Shown: positions 10,937 through 20,872, numbered from the stretch's first letter. The stretch is DNA of 64,000 bases from Streptococcus parasanguinis (GCF_016648855.1 NZ_JACLQU010000002.1:83610-147609), one strand, 5' to 3'. Made by a program: numbers and translations. The notes: generated by a model not told the origin, from the sequence alone.

Positions 10937-11785
10937 TTAAACGATAGGGATATACCCGACTGCTAAGCTATGGTCACCTAAGTGCGTCCCGATAACCCCT
11001 CCAAAGGTAGCAAAAGGAATCTCTCCTTCCACTCCTTCTTCGATGAGCAGTTGGCGAAGTGCTTCTGCTTTTTCAGGGACATTGGCATGGATGACAAAGA
11101 CTTGGTAATGACCATCTGCGATATCTGATACAACAATCTCTACCAAGCGTTTCATGGCTTTCTTTTCCGTCCGGACTTTCTCAAAGACCTCAATCACGCC
11201 TTCATCATTAAAATGAAGAATAGGCTTGATACTCAAGAGGTTCCCAAGAATGGCAGCCCCATTTGACAGACGACCACCCTTAACCAAGTGGTTCAAATCA
11301 TCCACCATGATATAGGCAGAGGTACCATCAATCTGGTGTTGGACATTGGCAACAATCTCATCGAAGAAACGGCCTTCACCAGCCCATTTCAAGCAGTCTT
11401 CTGCCATCATTCCTAGAGGAGCACTGGTGATTTTTGAATCCGGAAATTCGACGGTCAAGCCTTCAAACTCGTCCTTCAAATATTGGATATTTTGGTAGAA
11501 ACCAGAAATACCAGATGACAAGAAAAGACCGATAGCATGCGTATAGCCCTTAGCTGTCAAACCAGATAAGACTTCTTCTAACTCTGCAACACTCGGCTGG
11601 CTAGTCTTTGGCAATTCCTTAGACGCAGCCATCTTTTGGTAGAACTCATCGTGTGTCAGGTTCTTCCCTTCAACATAAGACTCCCCATCGATATAGATCG
11701 GGATCTCTAAAATAAATAAGTCGTCGTGATGGAGCAAGTCTTGTGGTAAATAGGCAGACGAATCCGTGATCACTGCTAATTTCAT
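10937..11785 (-). CDS. DegV family fatty-acid-binding protein
   Basis: 282 residues. DegV proteins bind a fatty acid between two domains; some serve as FakB partners that hand the fatty acid to the kinase FakA. Visible marks are the N-terminal [13 protein letters not shown] near 60, [10 protein letters not shown] and the conserved [18 protein letters not shown]. No fakA is in the window. It sits 3 bases after the DUF1149 gene in the same operon. Confidence 0.92.
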   Translation of the reverse strand: MKLAVITDSSAYLPQDLLHHDDLFILEIPIYIDGESYVEGKNLTHDEFYQKMAASKELPKTSQPSVAELEEVLSGLTAKGYTHAIGLFLSSGISGFYQNIQYLKDEFEGLTVEFPDSKITSAPLGMMAEDCLKWAGEGRFFDEIVANVQHQIDGTSAYIMVDDLNHLVKGGRLSNGAAILGNLLSIKPILHFNDEGVIEVFEKVRTEKKAMKRLVEIVVSDIADGHYQVFVIHANVPEKAEALRQLLIEEGVEGEIPFATFGGVIGTHLGDHSLAVGYIPIV

Positions 11786-11788
11786 TGA

Positions 11789-12163
11789 TTAAAACTCCAA
11801 ATTAATACCCGGTAAATCGAGGGCAATTTCTGTGACTTCATAAGTCAAACGGTTGAGCATATTCAAGCAAGGGCGAGCCAATTCTTCCACTTCGTCTTTG
11901 CTGAATTCACTTGGTTCATTGACATAACGACCAAACAAGTGGTTGATTTGAGTGATGGTTCCGCTGATCACAAAACCGTCAAAAACGATCATGTAGCTCA
12001 AGATGACAATCAAAGAAGTCGTGTTTTGTTCTTGATCACGATTGATCAATTGAAAGTTTACATCAACTTTTGTTTCAGGGATGCCATTTTCTTTTTCCCA
12101 CTCAAAATTACGAGCGTCATAGTGGTATTGGCTGACAAATTCTTTTTCACGTTGAATATCCAT
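11789..12163 (-). CDS. DUF1149 family protein
   Basis: 124 residues, soluble, no signal peptide. The pattern of a short N-terminal helix followed by NFEWEKENG and a central beta-rich hydrophobic stretch matches the streptococcal DUF1149 family (SecB-like fold), for which no firm function is known to me. It is the first gene of a run that continues with degV, dapB, cca, ABC-F and DUF308. Confidence 0.8.
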   Translation of the reverse strand: MDIQREKEFVSQYHYDARNFEWEKENGIPETKVDVNFQLINRDQEQNTTSLIVILSYMIVFDGFVISGTITQINHLFGRYVNEPSEFSKDEVEELARPCLNMLNRLTYEVTEIALDLPGINLEF

Positions 12164-12194
12164 TTTTATTCTCCTAAAAATATGCGATAGGCAT

Positions 12195-12224
12195 ATTATA
12201 TCATAATTCAGCTCAAGATACCAA
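12195..12224 (-). promoter_or_regulatory. Promoter of the DUF1149-degV-dapB-cca operon
   Basis: Minus strand TTGGTA (12219-12224) and TATAAT (12195-12200) with an upstream TG, spaced by 18 bases, about 30 bases before the ATG. The rest of 12225-12365 shows no gene. Confidence 0.55.
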
Positions 12225-12365
12225 CGTAGAATGAGGTGATTTTTTTGCTAGTATAAGAAGAAAAGGTTGGGTGACCGACCTGATGATCCAGCAAAAACAT
12301 GCTTTGTTTGATATGAAACTTGTAGTAAATCTGCATAGAAATAATTGAAGTTTTATAACTTGCTC

Positions 12366-12785
12366 TTAGTCAAAAAGTTGGCCCTCTAATCTTATACCAT
12401 TGCTGATCCCCATGCTTTCCATATCAATTTTTCCATTTTTTATCTCAATGAGAACATTCCAATCTGACGTCTTTAAATGATTAAATCCACCAAAAATACT
12501 CACAACTTTTCCTGCCCCTTGGGGTGTACCATTCCCTATGTCTTCCCAACGAGTCTGGTCCCAATCAATCTGAACAGATTCGATCTTTGGGTTTTGAGAT
12601 TTTACAAACTCTTTTATTTCATTATCATGTTCCTTTAAGTAAGCCAATTGCTTCTCTTTCGCGCTGAGTTGCTTTCTCTGTTGAGTGTCATTTAAAAAGA
12701 TGTTTTGTTTTTGACTAGCGATAATCACACCTCCTGCTAATACAGAAGCGATGGCTAAAAGAATTGCCAGTTTACCTTTTTTCAT
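12366..12785 (-). CDS. Small exported or membrane-anchored protein, unknown function
   Basis: 139 residues. Residues 5-24 form a single hydrophobic segment after two lysines, so the protein is probably exported or anchored with its C-terminus outside; there is no lipobox cysteine. The rest is polar, with a KEKQLAYLKEHDNEIKEF helix and a beta-rich C-terminus. I do not recognise a family with confidence. It stands alone, with a -10 (TATAAT, 12811-12816, minus strand) upstream and a good ribosome site (aaggagg). Confidence 0.7.
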   Translation of the reverse strand: MKKGKLAILLAIASVLAGGVIIASQKQNIFLNDTQQRKQLSAKEKQLAYLKEHDNEIKEFVKSQNPKIESVQIDWDQTRWEDIGNGTPQGAGKVVSIFGGFNHLKTSDWNVLIEIKNGKIDMESMGISNGIRLEGQLFD

Positions 12786-12881
12786 GCTTCATCCTCCTTG
12801 ATAAGGAAAAATTATAATAATTGTATCGAAATCTATAGAGATAAGCAACTTCATCACTAGTTGGTGTTTTTGAGCAACACA

Positions 12882-12907
12882 AAAAGGTTGGGAATTCCCA
12901 ACCTTTT
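12882..12907. terminator. Terminator after fruA
   Basis: AAAAGGTTGGGA and TCCCAACCTTTT form a perfect palindromic stem, followed by T on the minus strand; it lies just after the fruA stop. Confidence 0.75.
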
Positions 12908-12915
12908 AGTCATGT

Positions 12916-14883
12916 TTAGTTTTTAGGTTTGCGAAGCAATCCGAACAAAATACCACTTACGACTGCACCGATCAATACGAACAAGATGTAAAGAAGTGGA
13001 TTTGATGTAAGAGCGATAACGAAGATTCCTCCGTGAGGAGCCATGAGTTTCAAGCCTGCAAGACCAACAAGGGCACCTGTCAATGCTGAACCTGCAATGA
13101 AGCTAGGGATGGCACGAGCTGGGTCAGCTGCACCAAAAGGAATGGCACCTTCTGTGATGAAGGAAAGCCCCATAACAATGTTTGTCAAACCAGAATCGCG
13201 TTCTTCTTGTGTGAATTTATTTTTAAACAATACAGTTGCAACGAATACCGCCAATGGAGGAACCATACCAGCTGCCATAACGGCTGCCATAACAATAGAA
13301 CCACCTGAAGCAACAGATTCAGCAAGTGTACCTGTAGCGAAGACATAAGCGGCTTTGTTAACTGGTCCACCCATATCGACAGCCATCATACCGCCGACGA
13401 GAAGTCCAAGAAGGACAGCTGAGCTACCTGACAAACTTGAAAGGAAGTTGTTAAGACCAGTATTGATAGCAGCCATTGGAATATTGATGAGGAACATCAA
13501 GAATCCTGTCAAACCAACACCAAGCAATGGCAAGAGAAGGATTGAACGGATACCATCAAGAGAACGTGGAAGACCTGCAAGAGCTTTACGAAGAACAAGA
13601 ATCACTCCACCTGCAAGGAAACCACCAACTAAGGCTCCAAGGAAACCTGATGATACGGCTGCTGGTAATTCACCTTTAGCAGCACCGTAGGCGATATTTC
13701 CAAATGCTGACCCTGAGCTAGCAATAGATCCAGCGATAAACCCTGCTACAAAACCAGGTTTTTCAGCGATTGAGAATCCAATGTAACCTGCAAGTACAGG
13801 AAGCATGAATCCAAAGGCTACTCCACCAATTGTTTTGAATTGTGCTGCTAATACATGATAAGAACCAAGACTAGACAATTGATCTTGAGGCACACCAAGA
13901 ACTTGGTCAATCAAGAAGGCAAGGGCGATCAAGATACCACCACCGATAACGAATGGAAGCATTTGAGAAACCCCACTCATCAAGTGTTTGTAGAAGGCTC
14001 CACCTAAGCTCAACTTTTCTTGGCTAGCGCTAGCTTGTGCAGCATTTTCAGCGTGGAAGACATCTGCTTTTCCATCCAAAATGGTTTGGATCAATTCTTC
14101 TGTTTGACGGATACCAGCTGCGACTGGTTTAGAGATCAATTTTTTGCCATCGAAACGAGCGGTTTCAACTGCTTTATCTGCTGCAATGATGACCCCTTCA
14201 GCTTTTGCGATTTCTTCAGCTGTCAAGCGGTTGCCGACACCAGATGCACCGTTGGTTTCAACGCGGACCGTAACACCCATTTCTTCCCCTTTTTTGATGA
14301 GGGCTTCTTCTGCCATGTAAGTGTGGGCGATCCCTGTTGTACATGCTGTAACGGCAACGATCAGAGGCTTGTCAGATGAAGCTGCTTCTTTGACCGCTTC
14401 TGCTTTTTTCGCTTCTTCTGCTGCAGCTTCTTGCTCTTCTGCATCAAAGGCTGCGATCACTTGATCAGGAGTGCTTGCTTGGCGAAGTTTGTCCGCAAAT
14501 CCTGGTTTCATCAAGTACTTAGACAATTCAGCAAGGGCTGCCAAGTGAGTGTCGTTTGCTCCTTCTGGAGCTGCGATCATGAAGAACAAGTCTGTTGGTT
14601 GACCATCAAGTGATGCATAGTCCACACCCTTGTTTGATTTCGCAAACAAGACTGTTGCTTCTTTGACTGCTTCGTTTTTGCTGTGGGGCATAGCAATTCC
14701 GTCACCCAAACCAGTTGAAGTTTGTGCTTCACGGTTCATGATTCCAGCCTTGAAGGTGTCAAAATCTGTCACCACACCATTATCAACGAGCGATTGAATC
14801 ATCTCATTGATCACGCCCTCTTTATCTGTCGCTTGAAGGTCAAACAACATCACGTTTTTATTTAAAACGTCTTGAATTTTCAT
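12916..14883 (-). CDS. fruA: Fructose PTS enzyme IIABC
   Basis: 655 residues. It imports fructose and phosphorylates it to fructose-1-phosphate. Domains in order: EIIA (1-150, phospho-His67 in GIAMPHSKN), EIIB (about 172-270, phospho-Cys in VTACTTGIAHTYMA), and a membrane EIIC (about 300-650, many hydrophobic helices and the FITEGAIPFGAADP loop). The start overlaps the fruK stop by 4 bases, so fruRKA is one operon, as in other streptococci. Confidence 0.97.
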   Translation of the reverse strand: MKIQDVLNKNVMLFDLQATDKEGVINEMIQSLVDNGVVTDFDTFKAGIMNREAQTSTGLGDGIAMPHSKNEAVKEATVLFAKSNKGVDYASLDGQPTDLFFMIAAPEGANDTHLAALAELSKYLMKPGFADKLRQASTPDQVIAAFDAEEQEAAAEEAKKAEAVKEAASSDKPLIVAVTACTTGIAHTYMAEEALIKKGEEMGVTVRVETNGASGVGNRLTAEEIAKAEGVIIAADKAVETARFDGKKLISKPVAAGIRQTEELIQTILDGKADVFHAENAAQASASQEKLSLGGAFYKHLMSGVSQMLPFVIGGGILIALAFLIDQVLGVPQDQLSSLGSYHVLAAQFKTIGGVAFGFMLPVLAGYIGFSIAEKPGFVAGFIAGSIASSGSAFGNIAYGAAKGELPAAVSSGFLGALVGGFLAGGVILVLRKALAGLPRSLDGIRSILLLPLLGVGLTGFLMFLINIPMAAINTGLNNFLSSLSGSSAVLLGLLVGGMMAVDMGGPVNKAAYVFATGTLAESVASGGSIVMAAVMAAGMVPPLAVFVATVLFKNKFTQEERDSGLTNIVMGLSFITEGAIPFGAADPARAIPSFIAGSALTGALVGLAGLKLMAPHGGIFVIALTSNPLLYILFVLIGAVVSGILFGLLRKPKN

Positions 14884-15791
14884 AGTTTTTCTACCTCTAC
14901 TTTTTCATAAGTTTCTTTTATATAATCAGCTGTTGCCAAATCATCTGAGAAAGTGGTCGCTGTTCCACAAGCCACTCCCCATTTGAAGGCTTCAATAACA
15001 TCTCCCGTCGTTGCGAGCTTCCCAGTGAAGCCTGCTACCATGGAATCTCCAGCCCCAACAGAATTCTTCACTTCCCCTTTGATTGGTTTTGCGAAGTAAG
15101 TACCGTTTGGACTGACAAGAAGAGCTCCATCACCCGCCATGGAAATAATGACGTTTTGTGCTCCTTTGGCCAAGATTTCTTTGGCGTAACGTTCAATTTC
15201 TGGTAATTCCGTCAAGGTAACTCCAAAAATATCTCCCAATTCATGGTTATTTGGTTTAACCAATTGGGGATTGAACTCTAAGGAATCAATCAAGGTTTGC
15301 CCTTCAAAGTCGCAAACGACTTGCGCGCCTGTCGCACGAGTTGCTGCGATCAATTGTTTGTAAACAGCATTTCCAAGTGAAGATGGAGCAGATCCTGCAA
15401 AGACTACCACATCATCTGATGATAAACTCGATAAGATGTCGAGCAATTCTTGCAACTGAGCTTCTGTTACTTCTGGGCCATTCCCATTGATCTCTGTTTC
15501 CTCATCAGCTTTGATCTTGACATTGATCCGTGTATCTTGGTCCACTGTCACAAAGTTGGTTGAAATGGCTTCGCTGGTCAGTACGTCTTCAATGAAACGT
15601 CCAGTGAAACCACCGATAAATCCAGTCGCTGTGTTCTCGATATCGAGACGCTTCAAAACACGACTGACATTGATCCCTTTACCACCGGCGAATTTATCTT
15701 CCGAAGCCATCCGATTGACCGCTCCTGTCTCTACATGATCGAGACGGACAATATAGTCAATTGCTGGATTCAGTGTTACTGTATAAATCAA
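14880..15791 (-). CDS. fruK: 1-phosphofructokinase
   Basis: 303 residues, PfkB family. It converts fructose-1-phosphate to fructose-1,6-bisphosphate. The two PfkB signatures are seen: KFAGGKGINVSRVLKRL near 35 and the C-terminal GAGDSMVAGF with the catalytic Asp. It overlaps fruR and fruA by 4 bases each. Confidence 0.97.
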   Translation of the reverse strand: MIYTVTLNPAIDYIVRLDHVETGAVNRMASEDKFAGGKGINVSRVLKRLDIENTATGFIGGFTGRFIEDVLTSEAISTNFVTVDQDTRINVKIKADEETEINGNGPEVTEAQLQELLDILSSLSSDDVVVFAGSAPSSLGNAVYKQLIAATRATGAQVVCDFEGQTLIDSLEFNPQLVKPNNHELGDIFGVTLTELPEIERYAKEILAKGAQNVIISMAGDGALLVSPNGTYFAKPIKGEVKNSVGAGDSMVAGFTGKLATTGDVIEAFKWGVACGTATTFSDDLATADYIKETYEKVEVEKL

Positions 15792-16531
15792 ACCTCTATA
15801 ACCTCCGTTTTTTCTTTTAAAACCTTTAATCGTTGCGGTTCACATTGATTGGTGATAATCATGGCTCGCTTGATAGGAGCCACTTTGACAAAGGATGTCA
15901 CCCCAATTTTCGAATCATCCGCTAGGATATAGGTTTTTTTCGCATTTTCGATAATCGCACGCTTGACAGATCCTTCTTCCAGGTCTGGAGTGCTGTAAAA
16001 TTCATCATCGATTCCATTCATTCCAAGAAAGGCCTTGTCAAAATTCAACTGACCGATCTGATAGAGCGCGATCCCTCCGATACTAGCATCTGTAGAAGAT
16101 TTTACCTTCCCACCGATGATGACCGTTGGAACATTTCGCTCGACCAACTTGGTCGCATGGTGAATCGAGTTGGTCACCACAGTTACCGTTGGATTGACAA
16201 TTTCTTGTACCAACAGTTCATTGGTCGTCCCGGCATCGATAAAGATCACATCATGATCTTTGATCAATTCCGCCGCTTTTATCGCGATTTTTGACTTAAC
16301 TTGAATGTTTTTGATAGATTTTTCTTTATTGCTTTCTTCCTCTTGAAGAAAATGCAGGCTTTCCGCACCGCCGTGAACCCGGCGAAGTTTACTTTCAGCT
16401 TCTAATTCATCCAAGTCACGTCTAACCGTTGATTCAGACGTCCCTAGCTCTTGTACAAGGGTTTCTAAGGAAACAAACTTTTCCTTCAGTACCTTCTCGA
16501 GGATGAATTGTTTTCGTTCAGACTTAAGCAT
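15788..16531 (-). CDS. fruR: DeoR-family repressor of the fructose operon
   Basis: 247 residues. The N-terminal winged helix (residues 1-55, FVSLETLVQELGTSESTVRR) and the DeoR C-terminal sugar-phosphate sensor domain (IFIDAGTTNELL, VTNSIHHA, GGKVKSSTDASIG) are clear. It is the first gene of fruRKA and most likely senses fructose-1-phosphate. Its promoter is a consensus sigma-A promoter followed by a cre-like site. Confidence 0.95.
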   Translation of the reverse strand: MLKSERKQFILEKVLKEKFVSLETLVQELGTSESTVRRDLDELEAESKLRRVHGGAESLHFLQEEESNKEKSIKNIQVKSKIAIKAAELIKDHDVIFIDAGTTNELLVQEIVNPTVTVVTNSIHHATKLVERNVPTVIIGGKVKSSTDASIGGIALYQIGQLNFDKAFLGMNGIDDEFYSTPDLEEGSVKRAIIENAKKTYILADDSKIGVTSFVKVAPIKRAMIITNQCEPQRLKVLKEKTEVIEV

Positions 16532-16543
16532 TTCTCCTCCTTT

Positions 16544-16557
16544 TGCAATCGATTACA
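16544..16557. promoter_or_regulatory. cre-like site before fruR
   Basis: TGTAATCGATTGCA on the minus strand matches the cre consensus TGWAANCGNTNWCA at 13 of 14 positions. It lies between the -10 and the fruR ribosome site. Confidence 0.6.
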
Positions 16558-16563
16558 AAAACC

Positions 16564-16591
16564 ATTATACTCTTTCTTCAAAAAATGTCAA
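16564..16591 (-). promoter_or_regulatory. Promoter of fruRKA
   Basis: Minus strand TTGACA (16586-16591) and TATAAT (16564-16569), both perfect, with a 16-base spacer. Confidence 0.75.
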
Positions 16592-16656
16592 CAATTTTTT
16601 ATCATTTTCTGTCACTTTCTTTCAAAAGTTTCAAAAGAGTACAAAAAAAGAGCGGA

Positions 16657-16684
16657 AAGAACTCATTTTGTTAAAAGAGTTCTT
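16657..16684 (-). terminator. Possible terminator of the SEC10/PgrA-type gene
   Basis: An 8-bp stem (AAGAACTC / GAGTTCTT) with a 12-base loop; a T-run on the minus strand comes a few bases later rather than directly after the stem. Apart from this and the fruR promoter, 16600-16760 holds nothing. Confidence 0.4.
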
Positions 16685-16760
16685 GTCCCACCCTCATAAA
16701 TTTTCTCTAAAGATTTTAAGCAATAAAGTGTCTAAGCATCCACTCTATCTTCGGTATGTC

Positions 16761-19082
16761 TTAATCATTTTTTGAAGATTGTTTCTTTTTCTTAAAACCA
16801 AACAATCCAGCAAGTAGCCCGACGGCAACACCTGTTGTTGCTACTGCATATTTGGAAGAATCTGTACTTGCCACAGCTTGGCTGTTTTCTTTTTTGGGTT
16901 TGATTTCTTCTACTTTAGCTTCTTGTTTTGGAGCTGGAGTAGCTGTTGGTGCTTGCACTTTCGGACTATTGGTAGTTGTTGGAAGAACTGTTGGTCTATC
17001 CGAAAAAGTAGTTGGATTGCTTGAGCGGATATCCATTGGCATATCTGCTGCTTCTAAAATAGCTGGATCTATCCGTGACGCTAGATCTTCATATTGGGAA
17101 TTCAACAGTTCCACGACACTTTGATAAGATTGAAGGGTTGTGAATTCTGCTTCCAATTTTTCTTTTTTATTCTCTAAATTAGCCACTGCAGCTGATAAAA
17201 CGGATTGGGCTTTGACCAATAATTCTGGAGCATTTTTAAAGTCAGAAAGACGTTTTTCAGCAGCAACCAGGCGCTCTTGAGCTGCCTTCAAGCCCTCATG
17301 CGCTTCTTGAACGACTTGGGCTTTTTCTGCTTCTTCAGCTTTTAAAAGATCTAATTTCTCACGCGCAGCCGCTAACAAATCTTTGGCTTTTTGAAGGGCT
17401 GCTTCTTTTGGCTGGATAGCTGCTTCAATCCGACCTCGAGATACATCAAGAGTCGCCTTCGCCTTTTCAACCGCATGGTCCTTGCTAACGAGAAGAATCT
17501 TGTAATTTTGGATGGTCTTTTGGACATTGGCCATCTCTACTGCCACATTTGAATTAGCATGGCGGGCGTCTTCTAATTTGCCTTGCAAGATAATGATTTG
17601 AGACTCTTGATTGGCCTTGTCCAGCTTGAGATTAGCGACTTCATCAGATTTTGCTTTGACATCTGATCTTGTCGTCGTAGCCCCAGCCCCCTGACGCAAT
17701 TGGTAAGCGAGTGCACTGGTTGACACTGCTGAATTGACAGGACTGTGTAAGAAAGCTGCTTCTGACATGGCATTGCTAGGGTCATAAGCGACTGATAAAG
17801 CTGTCGCTTTGTTGTCTACCATTTGGAGATAGTGACCAACCTTAGCAAAGGCCTCAGCCCCAATCTTCATATAGATATCGTTGGCATCGATTTGAGTTTC
17901 GTCTGTTGGTAGACCATATTGAGCCGCTACTTCTTGATAAGCCGCTTTTTCATTGTACCAAAAGTCAACCGCCCCAGCAGGTGAGAAGCCATAAGCAATG
18001 TTTTCGTTTGGCAAATACTTAAACATATGCCAGTTGGCTTTCTTGAAGTATTCCAACTGTACTTGGCTGGCAGGAAGGGAATAAGGATCCAGCTCCAATT
18101 CAGGCAAGCCGGCATTGCGACGATAGTTATTAATAGCATCAGCAATTTCAAGAGCTCGAAGGTTGGCTTGCAAAGATCCAGACTCTCCAACCGTCAAGTC
18201 GTCTTCTTCACGACCACGCTTGTAAAGGGCTAAAGCACTTGCTGCAGCTTCATTGCCATTGTCAGCCAAGTGTTGCAAGTAGCCTTCGTAGGTTGCTTGA
18301 CTCAACTGGACAGGGCTATTGGCCGCTGCTTGTTCTAAGGCTGCCAATTCTGCTTCCTTGGTTGCGATGACCGCTTTCAAATCTGTCAGACGCGTTTGAG
18401 CCAGTTGAATATCGCTCTCAATTTGAGCCACTGTGTCAGCCCCATTCTGCTGACTCGCTTGCAAGGTCGCGAGATAACTCTGAGATTCTCGGATACTTTG
18501 CTCGACTTGACTTTGCTCCAACAAGGCTTGGTTGAGCACATTCTCATCATTTGAAATCGGTGCTTTGGCTTGGTTCAATTCATTTTGTGCTACATCGACC
18601 AAAGATTCTTGAGCTGTGACTTGATTTTCCTGTTGACGAACAGCCTCTACAACTTGGTCATGTGCAGCTTCTGCTTCTCGAACCTTATTTTCTTCGATAG
18701 TCACATAGGCTTGAGCCACCTTGACGTCATTTTCTGCATTCTGAACTTGGGCATCCGATGTCGTTGCGATGAGGTTTTCCGCATCCGTCACTTCTGCTGT
18801 CTTTTCTTCCAGTTCTTGTCCAGCAGTCTTGACTTCCGTTTGAGCATCGATGACTTTTTGCTCTTGGTAGTGGACATCTTTCACCACTTGGCCTTTTTGA
18901 GCTGTAATTTGCTTCAACTCATCAACTGTAATTGGTTTTTCAACTACTTCCGTGCTGTTAGTTTCTGGATTTTCATTTTGTTTGACCTCTTCGGCATTTG
19001 CCTTGTGATGAAACATGCCAGATAGGACCGTTGTCGCAGCAATCCCAGTCGTGAAAACCGATTTTCCTAATTTCTTTCCCAT
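16761..19082 (-). CDS. SEC10/PgrA-type surface protein with long coiled coils and a CAP-like domain
   Basis: The start at 19082 (MGKKLGKSVF) has the ribosome site gggggtgag, so an upstream in-frame extension is not used; 773 residues. A signal peptide ends near ANAEE. Two long coiled-coil arms (about 30-250 and 490-670, Glu/Ala/Lys-rich heptads) flank a globular domain (about 255-475) with LEIADAINNYRRNAGLPEL, NWHMFKYLPNENIAYG and a late GHYLQMVD, typical of the SEC10/PgrA surface-exclusion/CAP fold. The C-terminus has a hydrophobic segment (YAVATTGVAVGLLAGLFGF) and KKKK tail, but no LPXTG precedes it. Anchoring may be by membrane insertion or a non-canonical motif. Function in adhesion or surface interaction is inferred. 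Confidence 0.85.
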   Translation of the reverse strand: MGKKLGKSVFTTGIAATTVLSGMFHHKANAEEVKQNENPETNSTEVVEKPITVDELKQITAQKGQVVKDVHYQEQKVIDAQTEVKTAGQELEEKTAEVTDAENLIATTSDAQVQNAENDVKVAQAYVTIEENKVREAEAAHDQVVEAVRQQENQVTAQESLVDVAQNELNQAKAPISNDENVLNQALLEQSQVEQSIRESQSYLATLQASQQNGADTVAQIESDIQLAQTRLTDLKAVIATKEAELAALEQAAANSPVQLSQATYEGYLQHLADNGNEAAASALALYKRGREEDDLTVGESGSLQANLRALEIADAINNYRRNAGLPELELDPYSLPASQVQLEYFKKANWHMFKYLPNENIAYGFSPAGAVDFWYNEKAAYQEVAAQYGLPTDETQIDANDIYMKIGAEAFAKVGHYLQMVDNKATALSVAYDPSNAMSEAAFLHSPVNSAVSTSALAYQLRQGAGATTTRSDVKAKSDEVANLKLDKANQESQIIILQGKLEDARHANSNVAVEMANVQKTIQNYKILLVSKDHAVEKAKATLDVSRGRIEAAIQPKEAALQKAKDLLAAAREKLDLLKAEEAEKAQVVQEAHEGLKAAQERLVAAEKRLSDFKNAPELLVKAQSVLSAAVANLENKKEKLEAEFTTLQSYQSVVELLNSQYEDLASRIDPAILEAADMPMDIRSSNPTTFSDRPTVLPTTTNSPKVQAPTATPAPKQEAKVEEIKPKKENSQAVASTDSSKYAVATTGVAVGLLAGLFGFKKKKQSSKND

Positions 19083-19205
19083 TAAACTCACCCCCAAAAC
19101 TGAATCATTTCTTGAAGTTTCTCTACCCCTTAGCATACCACATTTTGTTACCAATAACTAGTAGGTTTAAAAAGTTTTTTTCATAAAATTTTGAGGCAAA
19201 AGAAA

Positions 19206-19221
19206 AACAGCTGACGCTGTT
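19206..19221 (-). terminator. Terminator of rimM-trmD
   Basis: AACAGC-GTCA-GCTGTT overlaps the trmD stop and is followed by a T-rich tract on the minus strand. Confidence 0.65.
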
Positions 19222-19936
19222 AGTCTTCTTGTTTAATTTGTTCCAACATCTTCTCTTCTTCTGCTGTCAACTCATAGTTTTCTAGCAAGTCTGGACGACG
19301 TTCTAGGGTCTTTTTCAAACTCTGATAGAGGCGCCACTGACGGATATTTTCATGGTGACCACTCATAAGAACATCTGGAACTGTCATTCCTCTGTATTCA
19401 TAAGGCCGTGTGTATTGAGGATATTCTAGAAGACCAGAGGAGAAACTGTCATCCTGGTGGCTGGACTCTTTTCCGATCACTTCTGGAATCAAGCGAACCG
19501 TCGCATCAATCATGGTCATGGCTGCTAGCTCGCCACCCGTCAGGACATAATCGCCAAGAGAAATCTCATCTGTCACCAAGGTCTTGATTCGCTCGTCGTA
19601 GCCTTCATAGTGGCCACAGATAAAGATCAATTCCTCTTCCTGAGCCAAGTCTTCTGCGTAAGATTGGTCAAAGGTCCGACCGGCAGGATCCAGCAAGATC
19701 ACGCGCGGATTCTTTTTCTCAATGGCATCAAAGGCATCAAAAATCGGTTGAGCACGTAAGAGCATGCCTTGCCCGCCACCATAGGGTTCATCGTCCACAT
19801 GGCGCGCTTTTTCTGCATTTTCACGGAAATTATGGTAGTTAATCTCAAGGAGTCCCTTTTCACGCGCCTTTCCGACAATCGAATGCTCCAAAGGTGAAAA
19901 CATCTCTGGAAAGAGAGTTAAAATATCAATCTTCAT
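19220..19936 (-). CDS. trmD: tRNA (guanine-37-N1)-methyltransferase
   Basis: 238 residues. It methylates G37 next to the anticodon with S-adenosylmethionine and prevents frameshifting. The SPOUT-fold marks are [26 protein letters not shown] and [15 protein letters not shown], with the knot and AdoMet loop. It overlaps rimM by 11 bases. Confidence 0.98.
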   Translation of the reverse strand: MKIDILTLFPEMFSPLEHSIVGKAREKGLLEINYHNFRENAEKARHVDDEPYGGGQGMLLRAQPIFDAFDAIEKKNPRVILLDPAGRTFDQSYAEDLAQEEELIFICGHYEGYDERIKTLVTDEISLGDYVLTGGELAAMTMIDATVRLIPEVIGKESSHQDDSFSSGLLEYPQYTRPYEYRGMTVPDVLMSGHHENIRQWRLYQSLKKTLERRPDLLENYELTAEEEKMLEQIKQED

Positions 19937-20444
19937 CGTCTAACCCTTCTAAGATGTCTACATCCACCCGATTTCCTGGGATATCAATATTGAGGACCAC
20001 TGGTGGGATATAAGGGAGGAGAAGGTCACGTTTTCCTTTGCGTTTTACGACCCAGACATCATTGGCACCTGGTTGCAGGATTTCCTTGATCTGACCGATT
20101 AGTTGGTCATTCTCGTAAACATCAAGGCCGATGATCTCATGGTAATAAAACTCGCCATCCTCCAAATCCGTCAAGTCTTCTTCCGCAACCTTGAGGCTAA
20201 AGCCTTTGAATTTCTCAATGGCATTGATATGGTACATATCCTTAAACTTGATGATGTCGAAGTTCTTGTGCTTGCGGTGGCTAGCAATGGTCACCGTTTG
20301 GACAAAACGATCCTTCTCATCAAAGAGCGCCAACTCAGCTCCTTTTTTAAAACGCTCTTCCGCAAAGTCTGTCACAGACAAGACCCGCATTTCTCCTTGT
20401 AAGCCTTGGGTATTGACTATTTTCCCAACATTAAAGTAATTCAT
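19926..20444 (-). CDS. rimM: 16S rRNA processing factor RimM
   Basis: 172 residues. It helps mature the 30S head together with S19. The N-terminal domain starts [19 protein letters not shown] (the GxxGEx pattern), and the PRC-barrel half contains [12 protein letters not shown] and [19 protein letters not shown]. It is coupled to trmD. Confidence 0.97.
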   Translation of the reverse strand: MNYFNVGKIVNTQGLQGEMRVLSVTDFAEERFKKGAELALFDEKDRFVQTVTIASHRKHKNFDIIKFKDMYHINAIEKFKGFSLKVAEEDLTDLEDGEFYYHEIIGLDVYENDQLIGQIKEILQPGANDVWVVKRKGKRDLLLPYIPPVVLNIDIPGNRVDVDILEGLDDED

Positions 20445-20497
20445 GATTTCTCCAGTGTAGTTTATTCACTCTATTTTATCACGTTCAAGGGATTTTC

Positions 20498-20830
20498 TCA
20501 AATGCTCCTTTCTGCTAGAAACTGCTCCAAATCCTTCTCGTGCTGGTATTTGACAGCTGCTGTTTTATCCTTTTCAAAGATGGTTTTAGTGAGGTCGATG
20601 TCATTGATAGCTGCGATAGCGACTGTATAGTGAATGATATCAGCCAGTTCTTTGGCCAATTCCTCATTTGAGTCCTGAACCCCTTCTTTTCGTCCAGAAC
20701 GACCATTTAAGACCTCGGCAACTTCCCCAACCTCTTCGACGAGCTTGATAAACAGACCTTCTTCCGTACGACTGTCTTTGTAATGTTCTTTTAAATAGGC
20801 TTGTAATTGCCGAATGGTCACTTCTTTCAT
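20498..20830 (-). CDS. MazG-like nucleotide pyrophosphohydrolase
   Basis: 110 residues from ATG 20830, which has the ribosome site aaggaga; the longer reading frame lacks one. The MazG metal-binding pattern is present: KLVEEVGEVAEVLNG followed by ELADIIHYTVAIAAINDID. These all-alpha enzymes hydrolyse (d)NTPs to NMP and pyrophosphate, usually for house-cleaning. It lies between khpA (with a terminator) and rimM on the same strand. Confidence 0.85.
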   Translation of the reverse strand: MKEVTIRQLQAYLKEHYKDSRTEEGLFIKLVEEVGEVAEVLNGRSGRKEGVQDSNEELAKELADIIHYTVAIAAINDIDLTKTIFEKDKTAAVKYQHEKDLEQFLAERSI

Positions 20831-20853
20831 AGCTTCTCCTTGTAACAAAAAAA

Positions 20854-20868
20854 CGGGACAGAGTCCCG
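20854..20868 (-). terminator. Terminator after rpsP-khpA
   Basis: CGGGAC-TCT-GTCCCG followed by seven T on the minus strand, immediately after the khpA stop. Confidence 0.8.
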
Positions 20869-20872
20869 CCTT

